A stretch of 64,000 nt of DNA from Desulfovibrio sp. JC022 (GTDB taxonomy: Bacteria > Desulfobacterota > Desulfovibrionia > Desulfovibrionales > Desulfovibrionaceae): contig NZ_VOPZ01000009.1 of the NCBI RefSeq assembly GCF_010470665.1, positions 124,001 through 188,000 on the forward strand, written 5' to 3'. The position numbers were made by a program, and so were the translations under genes. Of this stretch, positions 42,110 to 51,647 are shown piece by piece. The notes under the pieces are model-generated. The model saw only the letters and a list, made by a program, of their open reading frames with translations, did not search any database and was not told the DNA's origin. The stretch's first letter is position 1. Each line of letters begins with the position of its first letter.

Positions 42110-43761
42110 ACTTTTTCCAGAATATCGTGCTTCAGGCTCCAGAGAATATGGAACCGGGCGTCGTTATCGCTCATTTTTCCGGCGATTGATTTAATTTTTT
42201 CTTCGAGCTGGTCAGCGGTCAGCGGTTTGCGGGCAAAGAAAGCCATCTTGCGTATAACTTCTTCGTTCAGAAGTCTGTCCACTCCTTTATAAATGAGCGG
42301 GAATTCCCGGCCTTTGTAAATGGCCATTCCGGTGGTTCCGGTGACCAGTTTTGTTTTCGGATTTAAGACTTCCGTGGGATAATGGGAAAATGTTTCCCCC
42401 AGCCGGACCTGAACCGGGTGAAGTATGTCACGCAACTCATTCTCATCCACCGGGACCGTATTCAGCTCTTCCCAGAGTGAAACATGCTGTTTAACCACTT
42501 TGGTCCAATTGAATTTGTCCCGGACCCGTTTTGCCCCCGCAGCACCCATCTTTGATCGTAATTGAGCATCGTTGATAAGTTTTTCCAGTGCCGCAGCCAG
42601 TTTCGGGGTGTTCACAGCTGTCTGCTGGGCCATGAGCAGGTGGTAGTGGTTGTCAAAGCAGAGCGGTGCTATGATGTCGAGATCAGGTGTGGCTTCAGGG
42701 CCGATTGTTTCGATGAGTATTCCGCTTTCGCCGTTAATCACCAGATCTTTGTAACCGTCATAATCGGAAGCAATGACCGGGAGGCCTGATGCTCCGGCTT
42801 CCAATACGGTCAGCCCGAAGGTTTCCTGCGGATTATCGGAGATGGAAACAAAGATGTCTGCTGCCCGGTAAAGATCCAGTTTTTTGTCATCGGAAGGACA
42901 TCCGATAATAGAGAGTTCCAAGCCCATGTTGCGGCCTAACTGAGCAAGGGTGGCCGGAAAATCATCATCTTCATCGATCCATCCGCCCAGCATGACCCGT
43001 ACTTTGGTCCGTTCTATTCCTGATGCAAAGAGCTTTTGCAGGGCGCGCAGCAGCGGCAGAATGTCCATCTTGGAATAATGAGCGATACGGCCGAAGACGA
43101 GGATGTTAACCCTTCCGTCAGCAGCGTCAATGCCGAGATTCCTTTTAGCCTGAGCCTTTAAATGTTCATCCGGCGGAGTTAATTTCCCCGGATTGATTCC
43201 CAGCGGAATTTTTTTGATCTGCGGTGAAGGGTGTGTCTCTTCACTCAATCCCAGCCCTTCGCGCAGGTGCTTGAAATATTTTTCAACAACCTGCACTCCG
43301 GTGCTGGAGGTGGTCACAATACAGTCCCGCTTGGTCGTGCCCTTCCATAGATAATTGAGGAAAAATGATCCGTAGTTGCTGTAACTTAAGGAATGGGTGG
43401 TCCCGGTAATGGGGAAAATGTTCTTTCCGTATTTATTGCGGACCCGGGCCAGATGGGCAGGATAGTTGATGCAGTCTGACTGGTGGAAGCAGAAATATTT
43501 ACGGCTGGCTATTTCTGCGGGCAGATCCCGGCGATCCATAATTTTGACTCTGCCTTGCTCGAATATGGCCGGATAGCTGTTTTGGAAAAAGGAAGTCAGG
43601 CCTTGCCTGCCGCCTGCCCCGGAGAGAAAGAAATGATATTCGTCAAAAGGGTCCAGTCCAAGTAATCCATTGAGGAAACCCATGTTTGCGACTTTTCTTC
43701 CCAAAATAGGTCCGCTTTCGTAGAATGGGTCCAGACTACCCCATATTCTTTGAGTTTTCAT
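42103..43761 (-). CDS. GT4-type glycosyltransferase, larger form
   Basis: 552 residues. A GT-B protein: IPLGINPGKLTPP, NILVFGRIAHYSKMDIL, and the GT4 donor-site PQETFGLTVLEAGASGLPVIASDYDGYKD. The last 120 residues after the GT domain have no motif I recognise. It forms a two-gene transcript with the smaller glycosyltransferase. The 328-base spacer upstream is shared with the divergent diguanylate cyclase gene. Confidence 0.88.
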   Translation of the reverse strand: MKTQRIWGSLDPFYESGPILGRKVANMGFLNGLLGLDPFDEYHFFLSGAGGRQGLTSFFQNSYPAIFEQGRVKIMDRRDLPAEIASRKYFCFHQSDCINYPAHLARVRNKYGKNIFPITGTTHSLSYSNYGSFFLNYLWKGTTKRDCIVTTSSTGVQVVEKYFKHLREGLGLSEETHPSPQIKKIPLGINPGKLTPPDEHLKAQAKRNLGIDAADGRVNILVFGRIAHYSKMDILPLLRALQKLFASGIERTKVRVMLGGWIDEDDDFPATLAQLGRNMGLELSIIGCPSDDKKLDLYRAADIFVSISDNPQETFGLTVLEAGASGLPVIASDYDGYKDLVINGESGILIETIGPEATPDLDIIAPLCFDNHYHLLMAQQTAVNTPKLAAALEKLINDAQLRSKMGAAGAKRVRDKFNWTKVVKQHVSLWEELNTVPVDENELRDILHPVQVRLGETFSHYPTEVLNPKTKLVTGTTGMAIYKGREFPLIYKGVDRLLNEEVIRKMAFFARKPLTADQLEEKIKSIAGKMSDNDARFHILWSLKHDILEKVC

Positions 43762-44089
43762 ACGTTATTTCAAGCCACATTTGGCCTGCTCTTGTCAAAG
43801 GATTTATTTGCCGCACCCTTGTTCTAAAGGGTGACGGATTTCCGGCACTCTTTTCCTTTATATAAATGATAAGAGGTTTGCTGCGTTCTGCCATACTGCT
43901 GTTAAAAATTTATAAAAGCATGTGTTTCAAGTGTCTAACGTACCGTTCTAAAAGCTTTTATCTTTGTCTATTCGTTCTTTTTAACATCTAGGCTGTTCCT
44001 GTTTTACTTCTCTTGAGATTGGCTGGCCCCCTTTTTGCAAAAATACGGGTGGAAAATTGTTTCTGACAGCTTAATCAAGGAGACCAGTA
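43762..44089. other. Divergent spacer between glycosyltransferase and diguanylate cyclase genes
   Basis: 328 bases, AT-rich, with a sigma-54-type promoter at 44024-44039 pointing to the cyclase. No gene or further structure is seen. Confidence 0.5.
44024..44039 (+). promoter_or_regulatory. Sigma-54 promoter of the diguanylate cyclase gene
   Basis: TGGCCCCCTTTTTGCA against consensus TGGCACG-N4-TTGCW: 10 of 12 positions match and GG and GC are exactly 10 bases apart. It lies 50 bases before the ATG. Confidence 0.7.
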
Positions 44090-45562
44090 ATGAAAAGAGG
44101 AAGCAGACCTGAACTGCTTTGGGGGTTCGGTCTTAATAGTAGTGAAGCCGGTAAAATCGAGGATTCCCTCGGTCCCGGATTCTTTTTGAGAAATTTTTCC
44201 GAGCGTTCCCTGCCCGGTGAAAAGGAACTCAGCAATAATGAAAAGCCCGCCGCGACCTGGATTCCGCAAAGAGTCTGGGATGAACTGCCTGAAGAAAGGC
44301 GTTCGGCATACCGCAACCTTGAATCCACACAGCGTATTCTGATTCAGGATGACATGAATCACGCTGATCTGGAAAAGGTGCTGGAAGATGGTTTTCTTGC
44401 TGTAGTCAGCTCTCCGCTGACCAGTTCCAAGGTGCAGGACGCTTTATTCAGGGCCAAGGAAATTTCCGGTCTTTACGGTGATCTTTACCGCATGACCGAG
44501 GAAATCATCCTTGAGCGTGAATTGCTTTCCCGTAAGACTGAACAGCTCATGTTCCTGAATACCGTGCTTTCCAATGCCACCGAGCGTCTTGAAGTGGCGG
44601 ATATTCTCGGTCAGGCTGCTGAGGATCTCAAGATGCTTCTGCCGGTTTATTCCGTGCAGGGTGCTTTTTGGGATGTTTTGCCTACTGGAAAGCATATTGA
44701 TGCTGAAATTTTTATCAATCCCGGTCAGGTCGAGAACGTCCAGAACGAGTGGATTGAATTGATGATTGAAAATGTAGTCGCACTCAGCGGTATGGAAGTT
44801 TCCAGCTACAATATGTCTGAAACCGTTCCTCCGGGCAGCAATTCCATGGTCTACAGCCCCGGTTCCGGAAGGATTCTGGCTCTGCCGCTGGTGGCCCGTG
44901 GTGATAAGTTCGGTTGTCTGGTCATGCTCTGTGAACGAAATGTCAGGCTGGCCAAGGATCAGGTTGCCACGCTTAATGCAGCGGTCAATCATCTTTCTCT
45001 GGCTCTTAGCAACGCTATCATGTTCAACAAGATCAAGACCCGCGCTAATCGTGACGGACTGACCAGAGTTTACAACCGTCGCAGTTTTGATGAAAGGCTG
45101 GTTGAAGAATTTAAGCGTCACCAGCGTTTGAACACTGATCTTTCCCTGCTCATGGTTGATCTCGATCATTTCAAGGCAGTGAATGACACTTACGGTCATA
45201 TGGCCGGGGATATGGTGCTTGAAAAAGTTGCCCGCATATTTGAAAAAACTTTCAGGTCCACTGACTTCATCGCCCGCTACGGCGGTGAGGAATTTGTGAT
45301 CCTGCTTCCGCATACTAAGGAAGAACAGGCCGAGATGCTGGCTGAACGGGTCAGAGCCAAGATTGAGGCCAGTACCATGACCTATCAGGATAAAAGCTTT
45401 AACGTAAGCGCGAGCATCGGTGTCTCTTCTGTGTGTCCCGGCAGTCTTGAAAAAGACAGTGAAATTGTACGCAAGGCCGATGAGGCTCTTTATGATGCCA
45501 AGATGCAGGGCCGTAACCGGGTGGTTGTTTCCCCCATGCGCCCTAAGCTGAGAATTATGTAA
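44090..45562 (+). CDS. Diguanylate cyclase (GAF-like + GGDEF)
   Basis: 490 residues, cytoplasmic. The N-terminal 130 residues are not recognised, though they may be a degenerate receiver. A coiled coil (about 130-160) and a GAF-like sensor (about 165-310) follow, and then a GGDEF domain (about 320-485) with DLDHFKAVNDTYGH and active-site RYGGEEF. An RSTD inhibitory site stands five residues before GGEEF, so product feedback by c-di-GMP is likely. It makes c-di-GMP from two GTP. A sigma-54 promoter lies just upstream, so an NtrC-type activator must switch it on. Confidence 0.92.
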   Translation: MKRGSRPELLWGFGLNSSEAGKIEDSLGPGFFLRNFSERSLPGEKELSNNEKPAATWIPQRVWDELPEERRSAYRNLESTQRILIQDDMNHADLEKVLEDGFLAVVSSPLTSSKVQDALFRAKEISGLYGDLYRMTEEIILERELLSRKTEQLMFLNTVLSNATERLEVADILGQAAEDLKMLLPVYSVQGAFWDVLPTGKHIDAEIFINPGQVENVQNEWIELMIENVVALSGMEVSSYNMSETVPPGSNSMVYSPGSGRILALPLVARGDKFGCLVMLCERNVRLAKDQVATLNAAVNHLSLALSNAIMFNKIKTRANRDGLTRVYNRRSFDERLVEEFKRHQRLNTDLSLLMVDLDHFKAVNDTYGHMAGDMVLEKVARIFEKTFRSTDFIARYGGEEFVILLPHTKEEQAEMLAERVRAKIEASTMTYQDKSFNVSASIGVSSVCPGSLEKDSEIVRKADEALYDAKMQGRNRVVVSPMRPKLRIM

Positions 45563-45604
45563 TTTACGAGGTTTCCTTCAGCCTATAGCTGTCAGGCTGA
45601 ATCA

Positions 45605-45640
45605 AGGGGTCCCGGTTGTCGGGGCCTCTTTTTTTTTGCT
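45605..45640 (+). terminator. Terminator of the diguanylate cyclase gene
   Basis: AGGGGTCCCGG, TTGT, CGGGGCCTCT with a G-U pair and then a long T-run. Confidence 0.8.
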
Positions 45641-45842
45641 AAAAGGTAAAGAAACGTTCTGGTTATATATCTCTGTCTGGTTGTTATGTTATTTGTATTT
45701 TCAGAATACTTAAAAAACTGAATGGCTTTTCAATTTGATTTGGGCTAGGAGCAAGGTCTTGGCTCATCAGGAGCCGTCTTTATTATGCTGCGGTGTTTTT
45801 GAGATATGTTTTCCTCACGGAATGGCCGTACAGGAGTTAATT

Positions 45843-46523
45843 ATGAATGAATTATTATGGCTTGGCTTTGCGGTCATGGACCTGAGCCTCGTACTTGTTA
45901 TTTATAGGTTTTTCGGAAAAATAGGCTTGTTCGGCCTGATCGTTTTCAATCTGATTCTCTGCAATATTCAGGTATTGAAGACCATTGAACTTTTCGGGAT
46001 GACGACCACTCTGGGGAATATCCTTTATGCCAGTGTCTTTCTTTCCACTGACATGCTCAGCGAATTTTACGGTAAAAAAGAAGCAAAAAAGGCCGTTTAT
46101 CTAGGGTTTGTGGTCCTGGTCATGGCTGTTGTTTACATGCAGCTGGCCCTAATGTTTACTCCGGCAGCAGATGATTTTGCCCAGCCCCACCTTGAAGCTA
46201 TTTTCGGGTTTCTGCCCCGTATTGCGCTTGGAAGCATGGCCGCTTATATTGTCTCCCAGCTGAATGATGTTTATATTTTTCATCTGCTCAAAGAGAAGAT
46301 GGGCCAGCGTCACCTCTGGCTGCGTAATAACGCATCCACACTGCTCAGTCAGTTTCTGGATTCATCTGTATTCTGTTTTGTAGCTCTGTGGGGCCTTTTC
46401 CCCTTTGAGGTCTGGGTGGAAATTCTTTTTACTACCTACCTGTTTAAGGTTATAGTGGCGGTTATGGATACTCCTTTTCTGTATCTGGCCCGCCGGATGC
46501 ACTCCCGTTTGTCCGAGGCTTGA
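45843..46523 (+). CDS. Queuosine-precursor transporter (YhhQ/DUF165 family)
   Basis: 226 residues with six to seven membrane helices. The DUF165 signature is visible: LGNILYASVFLSTDMLSEFYGKKEAKKAV, then ASTLLSQFLDSSVFCFVALWG. Family members take up preQ0/preQ1 or queuine for tRNA modification. ATG 45843 follows CAGGAG; the open frame runs about 36 codons further up without sense. No preQ1 riboswitch could be recognised in the leader. Confidence 0.87.
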   Translation: MNELLWLGFAVMDLSLVLVIYRFFGKIGLFGLIVFNLILCNIQVLKTIELFGMTTTLGNILYASVFLSTDMLSEFYGKKEAKKAVYLGFVVLVMAVVYMQLALMFTPAADDFAQPHLEAIFGFLPRIALGSMAAYIVSQLNDVYIFHLLKEKMGQRHLWLRNNASTLLSQFLDSSVFCFVALWGLFPFEVWVEILFTTYLFKVIVAVMDTPFLYLARRMHSRLSEA

Positions 46524-46593
46524 TCGCCTGTTTTTGAGCTGTACTTGCCCTTGAGGACAATTCTTATTTTATTTTCAAAAAACGAGGCTGCCA

Positions 46594-47439
46594 ATGAGTA
46601 AAATGTTCGGAAAATCAGTTCCTTTTTATAAAATGCAGGGTTGCGGCAATGATTTCGTGATTATTGATAACCGTGAACTGGGCGTACCGGTTGAGAAGAT
46701 GCCTCTCTGGGCTGAGAAGCTTTGCCAGCGCGCTTTCGGTGTTTATGCTGATGGTCTGTTTTTTATTGAAAATGCACCGGAAGGTTCCGGTCTTGATTTT
46801 ATCTGGCAGTTCTATAATTCTGACGGTTCAAGGGCGGAAATGTGCGGCAACGCATCCCGTTGTGCCGGCAGGCTGGCCCATGCATTGGACATTGCCGGGG
46901 AGCAGCATGTTTTCGGCTCAGATGCAGGCCCCATAAAGGTACAGGTTTTTCCAGTTCTGGAAGAAGTTAAGGTGCAGCTTACCCCGCCCGAAGGATTGGC
47001 AATAAAGCAGACTCTGGAGATTGACGGGGAAGAGTATGAATATCACTTTGCCAACACAGGTGTTCCGCATGTTGTCGTGCAGGTTGCCGATGTTGAAAAT
47101 GTGGATATCAAAAAACTCGGCGCAGCTTTCCGTTATCATGAAGCCTTTGCTCCGGCAGGAACTAACGTGAACTTCGTCCAGATCGATGATAACGACAGTC
47201 TTATCGTGCGTACCTATGAGAGGGGCGTTGAAGATGAAACCTATGCCTGCGGAACCGGGGTCAGCGCGGTGCAGGTTACCCTTCATGAGCAGGGCTTGAC
47301 CGATGCAGCTGTGCGGGTCCGAACCTCCGGCGGTGAGATTCTCAAAGTTATTATTGAAGATGGTAATGTGTTCTTGCAGGGTGGAGCAGAGCTTACCTTT
47401 TCTGGTGAGGTCTATCTTGAATCCCTGGGAATTGAATAG
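46594..47439 (+). CDS. dapF: Diaminopimelate epimerase
   Basis: 281 residues. It turns LL- into meso-diaminopimelate for lysine and peptidoglycan. The two catalytic cysteines lie in EMCGNASRCAGRLA and YACGTGVSAVQV; the start has FYKMQGCGNDFVIID. GNASR replaces the more usual GNGxR next to the first cysteine, a modest variant. The start has a GAGG site upstream. A terminator follows. Confidence 0.95.
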   Translation: MSKMFGKSVPFYKMQGCGNDFVIIDNRELGVPVEKMPLWAEKLCQRAFGVYADGLFFIENAPEGSGLDFIWQFYNSDGSRAEMCGNASRCAGRLAHALDIAGEQHVFGSDAGPIKVQVFPVLEEVKVQLTPPEGLAIKQTLEIDGEEYEYHFANTGVPHVVVQVADVENVDIKKLGAAFRYHEAFAPAGTNVNFVQIDDNDSLIVRTYERGVEDETYACGTGVSAVQVTLHEQGLTDAAVRVRTSGGEILKVIIEDGNVFLQGGAELTFSGEVYLESLGIE

Positions 47440-47467
47440 CATAGCAGGTTGATTTTTCGTGAAATGG

Positions 47468-47498
47468 GCACCGCATTTTTTGCGGTGTCTTTTTTTCC
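47468..47498 (+). terminator. Terminator of dapF
   Basis: GCACCGCA, TTTTT, TGCGGTGT followed by CTTTTTTTT. Confidence 0.85.
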
Positions 47499-47743
47499 TA
47501 TTTTCAAAAACATACCTGAATAGGCTAAAATTTAATATAGCTGAAATCAGTTCTTGCAAGGGATGAGTATTCCTTGTATAGCCTTGTTTTCGCAATGGTA
47601 ATGATTTGTTGGATAATGAATTTTACTGTTTTTCAGTAAATAGTCTTGTTTTTCAAGAATAGGTGTAAAGGTCCATTGCGGATTTGAATGCTAATAGTCT
47701 GAAATTAAAGTGTTTAATGTATGTGTGTTATTGCATAATAAAC

Positions 47744-47759
47744 TGGCATGGATTTAGCT
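47744..47759 (+). promoter_or_regulatory. Sigma-54 promoter of the CII-like gene
   Basis: TGGCATGGATTTAGCT against consensus TGGCACG-N4-TTGCW: 10 of 12 positions match and GG and GC are exactly 10 bases apart. It sits 52 bases before the ATG. Confidence 0.65.
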
Positions 47760-47810
47760 AGTATTAAGAGTGATAATAAACACAAAATAATGAACTAAGG
47801 GAGAGATAAA

Positions 47811-48296
47811 ATGGCAAATAATGAACTTACCAAGCTTTTGCAGGATGTTGTACTCAAAAATGACAAGCCTGCACGTGATGTGGCAACCGAAATCAGCAAG
47901 CCTTACCCCACCCTTCTTCGTGAGATTAATCCCGAAGATAAAGGTGCAAAGGTCGGTGTTGAAGAACTGATTCCCATCATGAGAGCTACCGGTAGCATCC
48001 GTCCCCTGACCAGACTTGCAAACATCATGGGCTACGTGCTGGTCCCCATGGACATAAACCCTGAAGATCCCGATGAAGCCAACTACATGGCTCTCGATCT
48101 CATGGACGGTTTCGGCCGCTACTCCAAGGCTCTCAAAAGCGCCTTGCAGGCTGATCCCTCTGACGAACTGGTAGATTCCGTAGAACAGGAAGGCTTTGAA
48201 GCTATCACCGCTATCCTGACCATGGTTCACTACCTGCGTAAAAGATCTGAAGAAGAAAAAGCCAAGAACGCACCCCGTCTTGCTCAGGTAAGCTAG
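47811..48296 (+). CDS. Phage CII/CP76-like regulatory protein (orphan)
   Basis: 161 residues, helical and cytoplasmic. The N-terminal 90 residues (LQDVVLKNDKPARDVA then ISKPYPTLLREINPEDKGAK and VEELIPIMRATGSIRPLTRLA) resemble the phage regulatory CII family found in P2-like phages and as single copies in Desulfovibrio. A helix-turn-helix type DNA-binding role is likely. No other phage gene is near. A sigma-54-type promoter upstream suggests that the host controls it. Family assignment is by memory of the pattern. Confidence 0.7.
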   Translation: MANNELTKLLQDVVLKNDKPARDVATEISKPYPTLLREINPEDKGAKVGVEELIPIMRATGSIRPLTRLANIMGYVLVPMDINPEDPDEANYMALDLMDGFGRYSKALKSALQADPSDELVDSVEQEGFEAITAILTMVHYLRKRSEEEKAKNAPRLAQVS

Positions 48297-48357
48297 CAGA
48301 CGGTTTGCATCCGGCACTTTCTTGACCGTCTGCGAAACGATCAATAAAGCACCATCA

Positions 48358-48397
48358 AAAAAATCCCCGACAGTTAATACTGTCGGGGATTTTTTCG
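48358..48397. terminator. Terminator of the CII-like gene
   Basis: AATCCCCGACAGT, TAAT, ACTGTCGGGGATT with A-run before and T-run after, thus bidirectional. Confidence 0.93.
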
Positions 48398-48445
48398 TTC
48401 AGCAGCCTGCGATTTTCATCAAAACCGCTGGTGTCTGAAAAAAGA

Positions 48446-48661
48446 TCAGCAGTTATGAACGTCCTTGTTGATGTAGAAGCAGAGATCGAAGAGGTTGTTA
48501 ACCATCTGGTCTACAAGGTGGTCCTGTTCCGGGCATGGTTCCTGAGTGTTCACTGTCTTATTGATTATTTTTGCAAATAATACCGAAACAAGTTCGTCGT
48601 CTTTGTTGCTCCAATACTTGGTCGCTGACGCAGCTTTGTTATCAAATCCGTGATAATACAT
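48446..48661 (-). CDS. Small protein of unknown function behind a sigma-28-type promoter
   Basis: 71 residues. ATG 48661 has GGAGG upstream (CACGGAGGAGTGTATG). The frame continues eight codons further, but without a site. Contents: YYHGFDNKAASATKYWSNKD, a helical middle and a Cys-containing tail (EPCPEQDHLVDQMVNNLFDL, CFYINKD). No family recognised. The sigma-28-like promoter at 48724-48751 suggests expression with late flagellar or chemotaxis genes. Confidence 0.65.
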   Translation of the reverse strand: MYYHGFDNKAASATKYWSNKDDELVSVLFAKIINKTVNTQEPCPEQDHLVDQMVNNLFDLCFYINKDVHNC

Positions 48662-48723
48662 ACACTCCTCCGTGAGTGGGGACATCGGCCGGGCAGAAAT
48701 TTACCCGCCGGTTCATACTTTTG

Positions 48724-48751
48724 CTATCGGCAGGCTAAGGCAATCACTTTA
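48724..48751 (-). promoter_or_regulatory. Sigma-28 (FliA)-type promoter
   Basis: On the minus strand TAAA, 16 bases, GCCGATAG; the consensus is TAAA-N15-GCCGATAA. It reads toward the small protein gene that starts 63 bases on. Confidence 0.6.
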
Positions 48752-48924
48752 CATGAAATTGAGATATTTTTTAGAAATGCTGCAAAATGCCTGCGGTCAT
48801 TGATTTAATCATATAAAATAAATACAAGGGAGAGGTAGGTGTCACTGCGCCTGTTCCCTGATATGATGGAACCCATGTAATCTGTAATAAAAGTAGCGCT
48901 GCCTGAGCGTTTGGCGGTGCCGGG

Positions 48925-51156
48925 ATGTATTCGATGCGTTTTTCCCTCAGAAGAAAGATAATCGCCATTGCCTGCGGAGCCGCAATCATTCCTATTGTGG
49001 CCATGTTTATCATTACCGACATCCTTGAGGACCGCTTGCAGGACTGCATGAAGGGTGAGGTCCGTTCTCTTATTGAATCCCATGTTTCCCAGTTGACTGG
49101 TGATCTTTATGAAGAGTGCCGCACCGCAGACCAGTTGCTCTCAGCAGAGACTGAAAGGGCGGCTATGGCATTGGAAACATTTATGGGCAATCTCGGCCGG
49201 GTGCAGGTCTTGAAGAGAGTCTCGGACTGGCCGGTGAATAACCACCGTATTGAGGGTGTTGCCGAGCTAACAGTCCCGGTGTTGACTTTGGGGAATGATG
49301 AATTTTCCTATGCTAAACGCAAAGGAAAGCCGTTACCTATGCTGGTGAAGGCGAGCCGTATTTCCGGGGCTTATTGTACTGTTTTTCAACGTTTGAATCC
49401 CGAAGGTGATATGCTGGTGGTCGATACCACCGCACCTGCGGAGAATTCTAACTGGAAGCTTGGGGATATTTTTTACTCTCTCGGCGATGACGGTAAGGTT
49501 GAATCAGCCATTGATGATGTTCTTTCCGGGCGCACCGCCAGACGGTATGGCGATCTTGATCATGGTGCCCGTTTCACCATTTATGTGCCTTTGCGGGATC
49601 AGGAAAATTATGTGACCGGGATGATGGCTGTTTATATGGGTGATGAAATTTTGCAGGTATTGCGCAAGTCCATGCTTAAAACTTCCATCGGTAAAACCGG
49701 GTATATCTGGGTTATCGGCACCAAGGGGGATAGCCGGGGACACTACATTGTTTCCAATTCGCCTAAAAATGACGGTGCCCACGTGGATGCTGTCGGCGGG
49801 CAAAAGGGGTTTGTGCATGAGATTCTCGCTCAAGCGGTAGAGGCCGGAGAAGGGAAGCTCAGCAGCAAAACATATGTCTGGAGAACCGGGCCGGATGATG
49901 AAGGCCGGGATAAACTTTCTGTATTTACCTATTTCAAACCTTGGGGCTGGGTCATCGGAGCCGGGGTCTATCTTGATGAGTATCAGGGTATCACCGGACG
50001 TTTGACCGGAGTGCTGGATTATCTGGTGCAGTGGCTGGTCATCACCGGGTTGGTGCTGCTGGTTATTACCCTTGGAGTCTCCTTGTATGCCAGCGGATTG
50101 ATCGCTGATCCGGTCAGCCATATGGTCGAACTGGTCAAGATTATTGCTTCCGGTGATCTGCACAAAGCCCGGGAAACCATAGCCATGGTGGATGAAAATT
50201 GCCCCAATGCCCGCAAGGCAGTGCGTAACGCCGAACATCCTGAAAAAATAGATGAAACCGGACAACTCTACCTTGCTGTGAAGGATATGGTCGATGCTCT
50301 TTATTCCCTGATCGGGCAGGTGCAGCGGTCAGGTATTCAGGTGACGACCTCCTCTACGGAGATTGCAGCTTCCGCTAATCAGCTGGAAGTGACGGTCAGC
50401 CAACAGGCCACCGCAACCACTCAGATAAGTGCCACAAGTGCTGAAATTTCTGCCAATTCCGGTGAGCTTGCCGGGGCCATGCATCATGTAAATGATGCCG
50501 CTTCCAGTATGGATAAGCTTGCTTTTGAAGGTCAGGATGGACTTAAGACCATGATCAGGATCATGGATGATTTGAGCACGGCCACGACCACCATTACCGG
50601 CAAGCTTGATGAAATCAATGACCGGGCCAATGCTATTGAAGGTATCGTCAATACCATTACCAAGGTTGCCGACCGGACTAATCTGCTCTCCCTTAACGCT
50701 GCCATTGAAGCGGAAAAGGCCGGAAAGTTCGGTCAGGGTTTTTCTGTTGTTGCCGCTGAGATCCGGCGTCTGGCGGACCAGACATCTGTTGCCGCCCTAG
50801 AGATCGAAGATATGATCGGCAACATGCGCAGTTCAGTTGATTCCGGGGTGGATGAGATGGAAAGATTCGCTTCGGATGTGCGTTTCGGTGCGGATAAGGC
50901 GGGCAAGCTGGGTAAAAAGCTGGAAGGTATTATGACCGGGGTCCGGGAACTCAATCCCCGAATCGAGCAGGTTAATGACGGTATGACCGCGCAGGCTGAG
51001 GGAGCCGGGCAGATCAGTGATGCCATGTCCCAGCTTTCCGAGACCGCTTCGGATACCTCAGATGCCCTTTCGGAATTCAACCGGGCCACATCCCAGCTTA
51101 ACGAAGCTGTACAGGGTTTGCGTGGTGAAGTTTCCCGTTTCAAGGTGAGTGAATAA
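48925..51156 (+). CDS. Methyl-accepting chemotaxis protein with periplasmic double Cache domain (WspA-like)
   Basis: 743 residues. TM1 about 12-32, a large periplasmic region (about 35-355) of the Cache3-Cache2 fusion type ([38 protein letters not shown]), TM2 about 370-395, HAMP, and a signalling domain whose tip reads [18 protein letters not shown]. The part after the tip ([19 protein letters not shown]) resembles WspA. There is no C-terminal CheR/CheB docking pentapeptide. It heads the Wsp-like operon; cheW follows after two bases. ATG 48934 is an alternative start. Confidence 0.92.
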   Translation: MYSMRFSLRRKIIAIACGAAIIPIVAMFIITDILEDRLQDCMKGEVRSLIESHVSQLTGDLYEECRTADQLLSAETERAAMALETFMGNLGRVQVLKRVSDWPVNNHRIEGVAELTVPVLTLGNDEFSYAKRKGKPLPMLVKASRISGAYCTVFQRLNPEGDMLVVDTTAPAENSNWKLGDIFYSLGDDGKVESAIDDVLSGRTARRYGDLDHGARFTIYVPLRDQENYVTGMMAVYMGDEILQVLRKSMLKTSIGKTGYIWVIGTKGDSRGHYIVSNSPKNDGAHVDAVGGQKGFVHEILAQAVEAGEGKLSSKTYVWRTGPDDEGRDKLSVFTYFKPWGWVIGAGVYLDEYQGITGRLTGVLDYLVQWLVITGLVLLVITLGVSLYASGLIADPVSHMVELVKIIASGDLHKARETIAMVDENCPNARKAVRNAEHPEKIDETGQLYLAVKDMVDALYSLIGQVQRSGIQVTTSSTEIAASANQLEVTVSQQATATTQISATSAEISANSGELAGAMHHVNDAASSMDKLAFEGQDGLKTMIRIMDDLSTATTTITGKLDEINDRANAIEGIVNTITKVADRTNLLSLNAAIEAEKAGKFGQGFSVVAAEIRRLADQTSVAALEIEDMIGNMRSSVDSGVDEMERFASDVRFGADKAGKLGKKLEGIMTGVRELNPRIEQVNDGMTAQAEGAGQISDAMSQLSETASDTSDALSEFNRATSQLNEAVQGLRGEVSRFKVSE

Positions 51157-51158
51157 AG

Positions 51159-51644
51159 ATGCTGGTGCTTACATTCAAGATAGGTGAATACATCTACGGC
51201 CTTGAGGCTCGCGTTGTGGCGGAAGTGGTTCCCCCAACTGTGTGCAAGGAACTGCCACGCTCGCCGAATTACGTGAAGGGCCTTTTCAATTATCGGGGCA
51301 AGGTTACCCCGGTGGTGGATCTTTCCATGCTGGCAACGGATACCCCTTGCGTTTCGCGCATGTCCACCCGGATCATCATCATTGATCTGGCAGATCTTGA
51401 TACCGGGGAAAAAAGGGATGAGCAATTTCTGGGGCTGCTGGCTGAGAATATCACTGAGACTTTGAAAGTAGCGGATTCGGATTTTGAGGAATCCGGTCTG
51501 GAAATTCCCGATGCCCCGTGGCTGGGCAGGGTTGCTCGTATAAACGGGTGCATGTTGCAGCTGCTTAAGCCGCACAAGCTGCTTACTGATGAATTGCGCC
51601 GGGTTCTTTTTCCCAAGGATGAACCGGAAGCCGCTCAGGAGTAA
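51159..51644 (+). CDS. CheW adaptor (WspB-like)
   Basis: 161 residues, one CheW domain: FKIGEYIYGLEARVVAEVV at the start, YVKGLFNYRGKVTPVVDLSML in the middle. It links the receptor to the CheA-type kinase. It follows the receptor gene by two bases and precedes cheR by three. By place it corresponds to WspB. Confidence 0.9.
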   Translation: MLVLTFKIGEYIYGLEARVVAEVVPPTVCKELPRSPNYVKGLFNYRGKVTPVVDLSMLATDTPCVSRMSTRIIIIDLADLDTGEKRDEQFLGLLAENITETLKVADSDFEESGLEIPDAPWLGRVARINGCMLQLLKPHKLLTDELRRVLFPKDEPEAAQE

Positions 51645-51647
51645 TGG

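Larger units (their letters stand above)
47440..47810. other. Long spacer before the CII-like gene
   Basis: 371 bases. It contains the dapF terminator (47468-47498), a long AT-rich part with no recognisable gene, and a sigma-54-type promoter (47744-47759) near the end. Confidence 0.5.

Noticed and set aside
44444-45313. Minus-strand ORF of 289 codons inside the diguanylate cyclase gene
   Set aside because: Antisense shadow of a clear GGDEF gene.
45640-45842. Possible preQ1 riboswitch before the queuosine-precursor transporter
   Set aside because: I could not find the preQ1-I core or tail pattern, only a small unrelated hairpin (GGCTC/GAGCC).
48705-48730. Sigma-54-like sequence on the plus strand before the first chemoreceptor
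   Set aside because: The GG and GC elements are 11 bases apart, not 10.
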